From Mantis religiosa (taxonomy: Eukaryota; Arthropoda; Insecta; Mantodea; Mantidae): a stretch of 64,000 bases of DNA. Positions 24,351 to 36,133 of the stretch are shown in pieces. Each line of letters begins with the position of its first letter. Position 1 is the first letter of the stretch. Location of the stretch: the NCBI GenBank assembly GCA_030765055.1, contig CM060947.1, positions 257,501,773-257,565,772 of the forward strand, read 5' to 3'. The notes beneath the pieces were generated by a model, which saw only the letters and a program-made list of their open reading frames with translations, was not told where the DNA came from and did not search any database. The position numbers and the translations under genes are program-made.

Positions 24351-25497
24351 ATAGTAAGTCGCTACAAACGGTGTATCTCAGATGCGAGAGCCCATAGTGG
24401 TCTACCGGGGAAATACACGAGTCAACTGGAGAATTTAATGTCAGGACGGCACGTTGGCCATGGTAGCTCAAAGGTTGAGAGCGAATGGACGGAAACCAGG
24501 AGATCCGTGGTTTAAATCCCAGCCATGGCATCCAATTCTTTTATATTAGATTAGATTAGATTGATTTGCGTTCAGTGGGTTCACTTGTAGCCAGAAAAGG
24601 CTGTGAACATTGAACATGTCCAGAGGTATAAAGTTTAATAGCATATATATGTACAAAAGTTAACATAAGGCACACATTATAGTACACAGGCAATATGAAG
24701 AACAATATGGAAAACAAAGCAGGAATAATTATATGATACAAAATGAAACACTTTTTAAACCAGCTTTCACTTGGCTTATGCCAGTACGTCTCAACCTTTT
24801 TGCAATGGATACCATTCTTGTTATTTATTAAATACATATACATTAAAAATAAACTTTCAACTAGCATCAAATATTTATAAGCAATGATTTGTCATTGAAA
24901 TAGTTAAATACTACTTATAGAGCTACAGAAGCATTATCAGGATGATTTGTCATTCAGATAATCTTCTACAGAATAAAAAGATTTTGAGCAAATATACTTT
25001 GTAACAGCTTTTTTAAAAGCACCGAAATTATCAACTTTTTCATTAAGAACATTAGGAAGTGCGCCAAATATTTTGATAGTTTCATAATACTCACCTTTCT
25101 GGAAGCAAGAAAGTTTAGCACTGGGATAATGGATATTATAATTTTGTCTAGTGTTTATTTTGTGAATTACGTTATTTGTTGCAAATAAGGCACGATTGCA
25201 TACAAAGAATTTTAGGATCGAGAATATATACATGCAAGGTAGCGTTAATATCTTCTATCTTGTAAAAAGATCTTTACAGGAGCATCTGTTGTGGGTGTTA
25301 GTAATGATTCTTATAACCCTCTTTTGCATAAGAAATATTTTTTTACTTTCTACTGAGTTGCCCCAAAATAATATTCCGTATTCCATAATAGAGTTGAAGT
25401 AAGTTATGTTGACTCTATCTATCTTAGACCTTAGCCTACGTAAGGCTGGTGTGGAGAAATGATTAATTTCCATCAATTAACTAAAGTAATCCAGGGT
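24333..25497 (+). mobile_element. Family B SINE/satellite, plus copy split by a LINE
   Basis: The unit begins at 24333, carries its tRNA-like part at about 24462-24532, and is interrupted near 24543. Its tail resumes at 25406 with ATGTTGACTCTATCTATC and ends at about 25488 in the usual TTTCCATCAATTAACT. The interruption is the LINE described next. Confidence 0.85.
24544..25405 (-). mobile_element. CR1/L2-like LINE, 5'-truncated, inserted in a family B unit
   Basis: On the minus strand, 25430-25255 reads as the RT C-terminus (YFNSIMEYGILFWGNS, KRVIRIITNTHNRCSCKDLF). A frame change leads to 25233-24937, which contains HKINTRQNYNIHYP, LSCFQKGEYYETIKIFGALP and a final KSFYSVEDYL. This is the usual C-terminal end of CR1/L2-like retrotransposons. 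The 3' end, at low coordinates, carries a short ATTAG-type tail (24543-24560). Only the last fifth or so of the element is present. Confidence 0.85.
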
Positions 25498-26519
25498 TTC
25501 AAGTAAAATTGAATTTATGTCAGGAATTTCACTAACAGGTGGTCACCGATCTAAGGCGACAAGCAAACTTAGTAGGAATTAAACCAAATAATTCTGCACC
25601 AAACAAAGTGTTATTAATACGGCTGAGTAGCCAACAACCACTAAAATCCATTTCCTACAACCATTCACATGAGGATAAGAGAACTCATTGCTTCAATAAG
25701 AACCCAATCAATTTAACACTGGTATGCGAGTTTGCCGCAGGCATTTCAAAATACCATTCGACCCTGCTTTCTTATTAAGCGCCTAATTAAGTCACCCCAG
25801 ATAACGGTGTCTAAAACTAAAAATTGATTATTTCAAATATTTTATAGCGAGAGGCACTTTTCATAAGTGTTTCGAAGGAAAAAAGACATTCCTCTGCAAG
25901 TTAGCAGGCCACGACTGTCGATGCTCCATTGTCAATCAGCAAGAGTGAAAGTTGACACACAAAACGCGCTACCCTCTCACAATGATCAAGGAAATTCTGC
26001 ACCAGTTCCTCTTTGTATGCAAATTTCTATCCTTAGCACTTTGATCCTTCTCGTTTAGCTGTTTCCTCTCCGGCCGCCGAGATTTATTGGAAAGAATTTG
26101 CAATTTAATGTTTGCAATGTAATTAAAATAGCGCTGCTCGAACAGTAATTAGATCTGATTTAAATAATTTACGTTCCTTCTTTATTGTGCTGCTGCGATT
26201 TCTCTCTTTCCCTACTTATTTAATTACACACTTTTCCTTTTTGGGGAGTACGAATCTAGAAAAACCCGCAGCTAAAAATTGTGTTTACAAATTGGGCATT
26301 TAGAGAAATGTAGCTTCCATAAATTTTGTTTCACTAATTGCCGTGTTGTGAAGGAAGGCTTATTAGCTTCACGCTATTAGCTTCATGCCTCGGTGGTACA
26401 GTTTCTAGGGGGCCGTGGGTTCAAGCTTCCTGACTTTCAGTTGTTTCCGGGATATTTCTTTGTTACAGAATTAAAAATAATTATGTCTATTCCTCCTTGA
26501 AATAACATACAACCTCCTG
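25498..26519. other. Intronic DNA with one weak tRNA-like segment
   Basis: No coding region is supported. At 26390-26440 a GCCTCGGTGGTACAG followed by GGGTTCAAGC is reminiscent of a SINE head, but it is too degraded to assign. Confidence 0.35.
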
Positions 26520-27867
26520 CATTAAGTCATTTCGGATGATGAATGAAATGGTGTTCAAATGAGTACAGGGTAAATTGAACTTAGAGTTACCAGACATTCG
26601 TCTTTCAGGATAAGAGAAAGCCTCCAGAATTAAGTCATTTCGGGCGATGAATGAAACGATGTTCAAAAGAGTACAGGGTACATAGAGCTTACTGTTACCA
26701 TTTATTCATCTTTCAGCATAAGGGAAAACCGGCAACGTTAATTCCTATCGGCCGAAGAATGAAACGATTTTCAAATGAGTACAGGGTACATAGACTTAGA
26801 GTTACCAGACATTCATCTTTTAGGATAAGGTAAAGCCTCCAACGTTAAGTCATATCGGACGATAAATGAGATGATGTTTAAATGAGTACAGGGGACATAG
26901 AGCCTAAAGTTGCGACAGATTCATCTTTCACAATAAGGGAAAACTTCCAAAATTAAGTCATATCTAGCGATGAATGAAACAATGCTGAAATTAATACGGA
27001 ATACGTAGAGCTTAGACTTATCAGATATTCATCTTTCAGTATAAGGAAAAACCTCCAACGTTAAGTCATATCGGACGAGGGATAAAACGATGTTCAAATG
27101 AGTACAGGATACATGGAGCTTAGATTTACCGCACATTCATCTTTTAAGACAAGAGAAAACCTCCAACATTAAGTCATATCGGACGATGAATGCAATGAGG
27201 CTCAAATGAGTACAGGGTACATAGAGCTTAGACATGCCTAGCCTTCATCTTTCAGGATAAGAGAAAACCTCCAACATTAAGTCATATCGGACGATGAAAA
27301 ATTGTTGTACAAATGAGTACAGGGTATATAGAGCATAAGAGTTACCAGACACTCATCTTTCAGGAAAAGAGAAAACCTCCAACGTTAAGTCATATCGAGC
27401 GATGAATGCAATGAGGCTCAAATGAGCACAGGGTACGTAGAGCTTAGACATGCCTAGCCTTCATCTTTCAGGATAAGAGAAAACCTCCAACGTTAAGTCA
27501 TATCGGACGATAAATGGGATGATGTTTAAATGAGTACAAGGTACATAGAGCTTAGAGTTACCAGACATTCATCTTTCAGGATAAGAGAAAACTTCCAATG
27601 TTAAAACATATCGGACAATGAATGAAATGATGTTCAAATGAGTACAGGGTACATAGAGCTTACAGTTAGCTGACATTCATCTTTCAGGATTAGGGAAAAC
27701 CTGCAACGTTAAGTCATCGGACGATGAATGAAACGATGTTCAAATGAGTACAGGGTACATAGAGCTTATAGTTACCAGACATTCATCTTTAAGGATAAGA
27801 GAAAACCTCCAACGTTAGGTCATATCGGACGATGAATGAAACGATGTTCAAATGAGGACACGATACA
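26520..27867 (-). repeat. Family A 108-bp tandem array, about 12 copies, inverted relative to the first
   Basis: The landmark TAAGTCATATCGGACGATG recurs about every 108 bp, for example at 26523 and 26631. This is the reverse complement of the landmark at 9251-10541. Units carry GAGTACAGGGTACATAGAG and CATTCATCTTTCAGGATAAG. A few units are nearly identical to neighbours (for example 27180-27260 and 27390-27480), suggesting local duplication. No tRNA-like head was found at its expected end near 27870. Confidence 0.88.
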
Positions 27868-28180
27868 TAGAGCTACGGTTAGTGTGGAGGAAATGATTAT
27901 TTCCAGCAATTTACCTGAATAACAGTGATTTAACTATGAAACCCGGGACTTAAGTACTAACAGCATAGTAAGTCGCCACAAAAGGTGCGTGTTTCATAGC
28001 ATATGAACACCCCTAGTGATATACCGGGAAACATATGAGTCAGCTGGAGAATTTTATGTCATATTGGCACGTTGGCCATAGTAGCTCAGTTGGATAGAGC
28101 AACCGCACAGAGAGCGGGAGATCCGTGCTTCAAATTCCGTCTATGGCATTGAATTTTTCAGTCTGGTTCTACTCATTCAA
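27868..28180 (+). mobile_element. Family B SINE/satellite with the most tRNA-like head
   Basis: The tRNA-like portion at about 28074-28147 has a near-canonical D-arm (TAGCTCAGTTGGATAGAGC) and a good anticodon-type stem (CCGC and GCGG). Acceptor ends GCCATAG and CTATGGC pair fully. Its T-arm (GCTTCAAATTCC) is weak and it sits inside a full family B unit. It is therefore a SINE head, possibly the least decayed relative of the parental tRNA. Confidence 0.8.
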
Positions 28181-29126
28181 GTATAGGAGTACTTTATCTG
28201 CATTAGGATGACTATTTGAGCTAAACATGTGGGGTTTTGCAGTTATATTAGATACATTACCCGCTATCTTCCTGATGGATCAGTGTTTGCAAAATCGAAC
28301 CGTTGTGTTAGCGCAATTAGTGTGTATTAGAGATTGATTACTTTGTCGCTCGGCACTTAGCGGGAACGCAATACAACACCGCAGGACTGTGATTGTTTGC
28401 TCGTCTATTAACCCTCAAGAACAAACCTCATCCCATTTGAAACACATAATAGTTCTTTCCTCCATGACTGTTCGTCATATGTTATCCACAAGAAACGATG
28501 TATGTCCTAATGAGGAGGTATTGTGTAACACCGACTACATCTTCCATTCGCTTGCGGTGACCACTCAGTTTTAGCAACTTTCAGCTGCAGGTAAACTGGT
28601 TGAATTACTACGCTTTAGGTCTCAACTCTTTAGACATCTGGAAATTGAATCCGTCAACCACTGAATGAGGAAATCGCACGTACTGTGACCTCCCTCCCCC
28701 TTCCCTTAGCTTTGAATCAAGCCACTTTGGTGTAAGGCATGATACTGTGATCCATGGGCCATGGTTTGAATTTGTTACGAAAGCGTCGACTGTGAACAGA
28801 TAAATCGACCGGATACATTCACACCGAACTTAAGCTCCGAAAGCATTTTCAAGGGAGAATGGAATTGTTCTGCAACGTTCCTTCCCCACACCTCTCAAAT
28901 ATTCTAAACTTATGTGGAAGGGTACAGTGGTTATAAAGGTAAAAGATATTGCAGGAGTTATTCTGGTGAAAAATAAGATTGTGATTATTGAATGTATTTT
29001 CGGCTGAGGGGATGGCTTCCTGAGAGATTAGGGAATTATCAAGTCACCTCTGGCGTATTTCTTTAGGCAATTATGATCAGCTTTACTACAGAGGGGATTC
29101 ACAACAGAAACCTCTGGTTCATTGTA
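28181..29126. other. Intronic DNA, nothing recognised
   Basis: No supported gene or repeat. The only frame over 60 codons, 28389-28574, is unassigned. Confidence 0.4.
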
Positions 29127-29210
29127 CAGTGCGATCCATTTAAATCTGAACCACTCCTATAGGCCATAAACATTCAACCAATAATAGTGTGACGACCTGT
29201 GCGGCATGTC
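29127..29210 (+). repeat. Terminal fragment shared with the transposon at 42866-44101
   Basis: Positions 29127-29200 match 42868-42945: GCGATCC-ATTTAAATCTGAACC, then a shared AGGCCATAA and AACCAA stretch. In the second locus this block lies at the 3' end of a transposase, so here it is likely one end of a largely deleted copy. Confidence 0.55.
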
Positions 29211-29344
29211 GGCGTGTCGAGTGAGTATCACCCCTCAGTTCGGCTCAATTATTTGGCAGGGGCTTGACTCCAAGGGTTGTCAGCATCGCCAATTAAATTT
29301 GAAGAATATCGATGTCCTCGGCTGCTCTTGGAGTTATCCTAATA

Positions 29345-30677
29345 CGAGGGCCGTTCAGAAAGTAACCTCCGGTTTATTGCAAAATATTCACCAAGTTAAA
29401 TAAAAATATTTTAATATATACATCTTACAACTACATATTTGCACTATTTTTCTACATAGTCTCCATAACGATTGAGGCACTAATCGTATCTGTTCACAAG
29501 CTTTGAAATTCCTTCTGCATAAAAATCAACCGCTTGTTCCTGGAGCCAGCCTGTGACCGCATCTTTGAGCTCTTCGTCGTCATCAAACCGCTGGGACCCG
29601 AGCCATGTCTTCATATGCATGAAGAGGTGATAATCGCTTGGCGCCAGATCTCGGCTGTAAGGTGGATGGTTGACAACGTCCCACTTGAAGGACTCAAGAA
29701 GGGCTGTTGTTCTGCGAGCAGGGTGAGGACGGGCGTTATGGTGCAAAAAACGATACCGGAAGTCAGCATACCACGGCGTTTGTTCTGTATAGCCCGTCGT
29801 AATTTTTTTAGTGTTTCACAGTACACATCTTGATTAATGGTCGTCCCACGTTCCATGAATTCAACCAACGACACCCCTTTTGCATCCCAAAACACCGTTG
29901 CCATCAATTTTCGGGCAGAAAAATCATGCCGGGCTTTTATTGGTTTGGTAGGCGAATTTGAATGTGCCCACATCTTTGATTGTTTTTTGTCTCAGGGTTC
30001 TTGTACTTAGTCCAGGTTTCGTCTCCGGTCACGATTCTGTTTAACAATGGTTCACCTTCGTCCGCATAACGTGACAGGAAGTCTAATGCAGAGGCCATTC
30101 TTTGAGTTTTGTGGTGGTCGGTAAGAATTTTGGGCCCCCATCGTGCACAGAACTTACGGTAACCCAATCTTGCTGTCACTATCTCGTACAAGAGAGTCTT
30201 AGAAATCTGTGGAAAATCAGTAGACAACTCCGACATTGTGAAACGTCGGTTTTCACGAACTTTTGCATCAACTGTCTGAACGAGTTCGTCCGTCACCAAT
30301 GATGGTCTACCACTCCTCTCTTCATCATGAACGTTTTCTTGTCCACTTTTAAATAAACGTACCCATTCACGGACCACTCCTTCACTCATAACTCTTGGTC
30401 CGTACACGGCACAAAGCTCACGATGAATAGCTGCTGCAGAATATCCTTTGGCTGTAAAAAAACTTATAACAGCACGCACTTCACTTTTGGCGGGGTTTTC
30501 TATTGCAGCACACATTTCAAACGGCCACAAACACTAAAGTAGCGCAGATACGACGTTCCCTCGACCACGGCTTGATGCCGACTGACCTGCTGAGTGCGTG
30601 AATACACAGATGGCGTCGCTACTCCCCCCACTACCCGCACTGTGATCGATCGGATGTTACATTCTGAACGGCCCTCG
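29345..30677 (-). mobile_element. Full-length mariner of a second family (1,333 bp)
   Basis: The element is bounded by TA at 29343-29344 and 30678-30679. It has perfect 16-bp inverted ends (CGAGGGCCGTTCAGAA) that extend imperfectly to about 30 bp. The minus-strand transposase begins near 30530 and keeps both helix-turn-helix motifs, GRPSLVTDE and VTGDETWTKY, up to about 29940. It then changes frame near 29960-29970 and again near 29740. The C-terminal part contains YSRDLAPSDYHLF, 34 residues after what should be the second Asp, but that residue reads His (HHNARPH). The gene is a pseudogene, but it is the best-preserved transposase in the window. Confidence 0.92.
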
Positions 30678-30916
30678 TATTCATGAATATAGGATCTGTG
30701 GCAAGGATCTCATGATACAGGGCGTTTGTGTGGATCAAATAGGGTACTTGGAAAGAAACACAATTTAATTCTCTTATGACGATCGGTTGTATCTTAATTA
30801 CTCTCCTAATACATGTTAATTAGGCGAACTCTGAATGGTGGTCTTCCCGCTGGCGTGGTTGTACTCCCGTGTATATAACACGACTCGTCGGATTAGCACC
30901 CAGCTACTAACTACCT

Positions 30917-31752
30917 TTAATTGAACGCGATTTCTTTAGATTTCTCGCCCGTTCAGTTTAGCCCACAGTAGCCAAAATAACCTTAATGAACGCGATTTCT
31001 GCCTTCGTACTCTCGCACGACGGTTCTAGCTCGACCCCCAGCCACCGGTTGCTTTAATGAACCTAATTTCTGTCTTCGTGCTGTCGCACAACGGTTCAGC
31101 TCGGCTCTCAGCCACCGACTGCCTTAATGAACGTGATTTCTGTCTTCGTGCTGTCGCACAACGGTTCAGCTCGGCTCTCAGCCACCGACTGCCTTAATGA
31201 ACGTGATTTCTGTCTTCGTGCTGTCGCACAACGGTTCAGCTCGGCTCTCAGTCACCGACTGCCTTAATGAACGCGATTTCTGTCTTCGTGCTGTCGCACA
31301 ACGGTTCAGCTCGGCTCTCAGCCAACGACTGCCCTAATGAACGTGATTTCTGTCTTCGTGCTGTCGCACAACGGTTCAGCTCGGCTCTCAGTCACCGACT
31401 GCCTTAATGAACGCGATTTCTGTCTTCGTGCTGTCGCACAACGGTTCAGCTCGGCTCTCAGCCACCGACTGCCTTAATGAACGCGATTTCTGTCTTCGTG
31501 CTGTCGCACAACGGTTCAGCTCGGCTCTCAGCCACCGACTGCCTTAATGAACGTGATTTCTGTCTTCGTGCTGTCGCACAACGGTTCAGCTCGGCTCTCA
31601 GCCACCGACTGCTTTAATGAACGTGATTTCTGTCTTCGTGCTGTCGCACGACGGTTCTAGCTCGACCCCCAGCTAGCGACTGCTTTAATGAACGCCATTT
31701 CTGTCCGGGTGCTGTCGCACGACCATCTAGCTCGATCCCCAGCTAGCGACTG
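30917..31752 (+). repeat. 70-bp tandem array, about 12 copies
   Basis: TGTCTTCGTGCTGTCGCAC recurs at exactly 31071, 31141, 31211, 31281, 31351, 31421, 31491, 31561 and 31631. More diverged units lie at both ends. Each unit carries TTAATGAACG and a GC-rich block (GTTCAGCTCGGCTCTCAG). The central units differ at only one to three positions, so they are recent or homogenised. The array is GC-richer than its surroundings, and no coding frame is supported. Confidence 0.95.
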
Positions 31753-32126
31753 AACTTTAGATATGTATTTGTTCCCAGATAGGCCATATGAAACTTCGTT
31801 TTCCCCTTCAGTTCATTATTTTTAATTAGTTGGTCGGTAGAACACATATGGAATCCCAGTTACGACAATCTCACCCTAGACCACCCAAAATGTCCCCTTC
31901 CTGTCAAACTATGTTTGAAACTAAACGCGGTGGGCGACCCATTATTTATGGTTGCGGTCAACTCTCCTAGGGGAGAAAATATCCCACCGTCAGAGCTCGT
32001 ACCAAACTTGACACTGCGCACAAAATATTTGTTTCAATACATTTATATATTCCTTTAACATTCAATCAATCTTCTATATGTTCCTTAACAGTTAATTAAT
32101 CAACTCGAGGAAGAGAGTACCGTTTC
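31753..32126. other. Intronic DNA, nothing recognised
   Basis: No supported feature between the 70-bp array and the LINE insertion. Confidence 0.4.
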
Positions 32127-32137
32127 ACCTGTTCTTA

Positions 32138-34170
32138 TTACCTGCACCCATTCTTCAGCTTATACAAGAAAAACACAGGATCAGACGTCAGTGGCAAAGG
32201 GAACGCCGACCTTGGCTGCGTAGGAAGCTTAATGGATTGAACCGGCTAGTAAAAGTTGAATTGGACCGTCATCGCCTTGAGACCTACAAACGACAACTGG
32301 CGAGCATCTCTCCGCATGACCACACGCTCTGGGATGCCACTCGACGACTTCTGCGAGAGCCAACTATTATACCAGCTCTGCGTACCACTGACACTCTTGT
32401 TACGGAGGTCAAAGCTAAATGTGAAGTTCTTGCAGATCACTTTGAAGGCACGTTCACACCAAACGCACCTCATGCCACCACCCCAAGTATAGAACAGCGG
32501 CTTGACGCTTTTCGACACCAACCAACTGTTCCCTGCAGAATCTCCTTCACTGGTCCTGCTGAAATTTAGGCATTTAATTCGCTCTCTTCCCCTTAAGAAA
32601 TCACCGAGACACGACTTGATTTCCAATATTGTGTTGAAAAACCTGACAAGGAAGGCCCTGCCACATTTGTCTTCAATCCTAAACGCTTGTCTTCGACTTG
32701 GCTTTTTCCTCAAACCTGGAAATTGGCTCAAATCATTGTGTTTCACAAACCTAATAAACCTAAAAATCTCCCCGACAGCTATCGTCCGATAAGTTTGCTG
32801 CCTACCTTGTCCAAACTCTTTGAAAAGGTTCTCCTTTGCTGTCTCCTTAAATATACCTCTGAAAACCATATCATTGCACCCTTCCAATTTGGATTTCGTT
32901 CTAGACATTCTACCTCTCACCAACTACTACGTTTAACACAAACAGTAATTCATGGTTTTGAGCAACGAAAGCACACAACCGCCCTGTTCCTCGACGTAGC
33001 ACAGGCCTTTGATAAAGTTTGGAATGAGGGGTTAATTTTCAAACCGTATAGCATTGGACTTCCACAGTATCTGCTCACTACCATTTGTAGTTTTCTATCA
33101 GATCGCACATTTACTGTTCGAATTGGTGGCATGGAGTCATATCAGCGCCATATTACAGCAGGAGTTCCTCAGGGATCCATATTGGCGCCAATCTTATTCA
33201 GTATGTATACCTATGGCCCCTACCTCCATAGCCTTATACGCTAATGATACTTTTTTATATCATTCCGGCACAGATCTCCGTACAACTATTCACACATACA
33301 AACCTCTCTTGACTGCCTCGTTGAATGGTTCGATACTTGGCGCATACGTCTAAACACTCAAAAGACCGCAGCTAAGATCTTTACCTTACGTCGCATCTCC
33401 AACTCTCCCGAATTGCATATCAAGCATGAATCAATGCCCTGGCTACCTCCTACCACCTCCGTCAAATACCTTGGAGTAATGCTCGACATTAAACTTACTT
33501 GGCAAGCCCATATTGATCGACTTATCTCGTTGGCATCAGGACGGCTTTCAAAACTTGGCCCGCTACTTCACAGACACACTCCTCTTGGGATTGAGTGCTC
33601 TCTGCTTCTCTACAAATCTCTTGTCCGGCCACTTATCACATATGCTTCCCAGGTATGGGGTACGACTAGCAACACTCATCTCCGAAGGCTACAGGTCCTG
33701 CAAAATCGATTTCTGCGCATCGCCACGGATGCCCCTTGGTACGTAAGAAATCAACAACTGCATAAAGAACTTGGTCTCCTTCCTCTTCACCAGTACATAC
33801 ATCAGATCGCCTCTCGCTTCTTCTCAAACCTGCCAGATGTTCCAGGAGCTGTGATGTACGACATCGGCGTACAAACCCGCCAGCCCACGCGCCTGAAGAG
33901 AGGACTCCCACAGGATCTCCTCCTTAGTGACTCTGATTGAAAAAAAAACTATGAATATTGTTTCACAATGACTGTTGTTCTTATCTCTTTGATTACTTGT
34001 TTGTTTTAATTAACTTATTTTTCTCTTGTTTAACAATGTTAAGAAGATAATAGGAGCCAACTTGGTTTTCCTTACATGTTATTATATAGTTCATAGAGAT
34101 TCAATTAGCCAACAAGGATCTGTAGAGCATGTACTGCTGATCGATCATTGAATAAAATAAAAAAATAAAA
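32138..34170 (+). mobile_element. Jockey-type LINE, 5'-truncated, with 11-bp target-site duplications
   Basis: ACCTGTTCTTA occurs at 32127-32137 and 34171-34181. The inserted 2,033 bp starts inside the linker between endonuclease and RT and ends in an A-rich tail. The RT reads on the plus strand with frame changes near 32570, 33200 and 33290. It has SPRHDLISNIVLKNL, the palm segment PDSYRPISLLPTLSKLFEKV, QFGFRSRHSTSHQL, LFLDVAQAFDKVW (motif A), AGVPQGSILAPILF, and a damaged motif C. Motif C reads YANDTF where YADD is expected. The thumb and C-terminal region (33413-33940) contain VKYLGVMLDIKLTW and end in a stop at 33938. Endonuclease and ORF1 are absent. Confidence 0.92.
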
Positions 34171-34289
34171 ACCTGTTCTTACTTTGTGAATAATTAAGAA
34201 ACACGTGGTCAGGTGGAACACTCGGGAGCGAACACTCAGAGCAGAACTACTTGCTTTAGCGAGAGTTTGGAATCTTTTCTATAATGGTT

Positions 34290-34818
34290 CATTGGTAAAA
34301 AGGTAGGGTAAAGCTATTTAAAAGTGGAATTAACTTAATAAGAATATTTACTACAACAAACAGATTTACAAAGGCACCATAACAGCCGTTTACCTGTCCA
34401 GAAGTGGAGCTATCTACAAAATCATCCTAACCCATCAGCTCGCAGTTTCAGAGAGTGAACTTTTGCAAATGTTTTAGCAAAACCTAAATGACCCGAAAGG
34501 GGATTTTCATGACATGGTGATAAAATTTCATGCTTAAGAGCTTTGGAATTACCAATAAATGTAGAGGACCTGTAGAACCAACATTCTTTCTATACAAGAC
34601 ACCAGACTTGAGTGTATAGGTGGAAGCTTGTCTCTGAATTTTTGTAGGAGCAGAAGTAGGATGTTTAAGTGCATCAATGATTGGAATAAGTGCAGGATCT
34701 TTGTTTTGTATGTCTGCAACTTCAACAGGAGACAACAGACAAGTAATGAGCTCATCTAATTGTTCAGGCACAATTGTGATTGACAGAGCATAGTGAAGTG
34801 ACAGTAAAAGCTGAAGCA
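34290..34818 (-). mobile_element. Ty3/Gypsy pol fragment (integrase N-terminal region), cut by a mariner
   Basis: The minus-strand frame 34819-34484 reads as the linker and zinc-binding start of a Ty3/Gypsy integrase: DIQNKDPALIPIIDALKHP, then YTLKSGVLYRKNV and LLVIPKLL. After a frame change it gives CHENPLSGHLGF, the usual HxxxxxGHxG of the H2C2 finger. The sequence decays by about 34290. Its upstream side is cut exactly at the mariner end at 34819. I could not find the rest of pol beyond the mariner. Confidence 0.75.
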
Positions 34819-36133
34819 CGAGGGCTGTTCAATAAAGAATAATCACATATTTTTTGACAACCTACCTTTGCTATTCCTCATAGGTTTGATGGTCCTTCTC
34901 AAAATAGCCTCCCCTGAATGCGATGCAGTTGTCGCAGCGTTTCTTCCAGTCTTCAAAGACATGTTGGAAACCATTTTATGCAGACGTCCTTTAAACTCAC
35001 CTCCGCAGCCTTCACTACTGCTTGTGATGATGGATAATGCCTCCCACAAAGGCGTTTCTTCAAGTTAGGGAATAGAAAATGTCACATGGTGCTGAATCCG
35101 TACTATAGGGTGGTTGAGGAAGACAATTCACGTTAAGTTTTGTAAGTTATTCAGCAACAACATTGGCAATATGTGGCCGCGCATTATCGTGGTGTAGCAT
35201 CAAGCCGGCTTCACGGAAATGTGGTCTTTTGAGCCTGATACGGACATGAAATATTTTTAGGACATCCCTGTAGAATTTTCCAGTTACTGATGTATGTGCA
35301 GTTACAATATGCTGATAAACCATTCCATGAATATCCAAGGATGAGATGATCATAACTTTCCCAGAAGAAGAAACCACTTTTGCTTTCTGGTTGTTGGTGA
35401 TGAAGGAGATTTCCACACTGAGCTTTGCTGTTTGCTCTCAGGATCAAAATGTTGTAGCAAAGTTTCATCAGCAGTGATTACGTTTGAAAGATCTTCGGAT
35501 ATTCTTCTAATATCAGATTTAGCTGCATGCAGACCTGCATGTGAATGTCCTTTTGTTCGGGAATCAACAGTCTTGGAACCCATCACGCCCAAACACGTCT
35601 TATGTGTAATGTTTCTGTCACGAACGTGTGGGTGGCACACAATGAAATGTTCAGTATTTCAGAAAGTGATCTTAAGGTAATTAGTCGATCCTCTCTCACA
35701 ATGGCAGCAGCAGTGTTGATGTTTTCTTCCGTAAGAGCAGTAACTGGAGCACCGGTCCATCTTCCTTTGAAATTGATTGTCTCCCCTCTTTTAACATTTC
35801 AAACCACCTTCGAGCTGTGCTGTAGGGAAGAACAGACTCTCCATAGGCCTCCTGTAACATTCAATAGGCCTCAACTGAAGATTTGTTGAGACGAATGCAG
35901 AATTTCAAAGCCGCATATTGTTTTTCGCTTGTTATCTCTATTACATCGGTAGTCGATACTGAAAATGTCTGAACTTGCCGGGCTATCACAGGCGGGAACC
36001 AGGAGTACCAACAATGAAACTACTACGGCGTGTGTGTTTCACATTAAGCTAACAGCATATAATAAGATTGAATTTTATTGCGAAAAATTATGACCATAAA
36101 AATGAATGATTATTCTTTATTGATAAACCTTCG
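34819..36133 (-). mobile_element. Mariner element copy 3 (1,315 bp)
   Basis: The left end is CGAGGGCTGTTCAATAAAGA and the right end TCTTTATTGATAAACCTTCG before TA at 36134. On the minus strand the transposase survives as 35640-35350 (MCHPHVRDRN, VMGSKTVDSRTK, ending in a frame change) and 35416-35147. The latter includes VISSLDIHGMVYQ and MLHHDNARPHIANVVAE, so the second catalytic Asp is intact. The following part is in another frame. The left flank is CA rather than TA. Confidence 0.88.

Noticed and set aside
28074..28147. Possible functional tRNA gene
   Set aside because: The T-arm is degenerate and the segment sits inside a family B repeat unit. Other copies have worse stems, so all are SINE heads.
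30917..31752. CRISPR-like regular array
   Set aside because: Repeats are contiguous 70-bp units with no unique spacers, and the host is a eukaryote. The 105-, 108- and 121-bp arrays fail for the same reason.
32246..32923. 225-codon minus-strand open frame
   Set aside because: It is antisense to the Jockey RT, which reads well on the plus strand.
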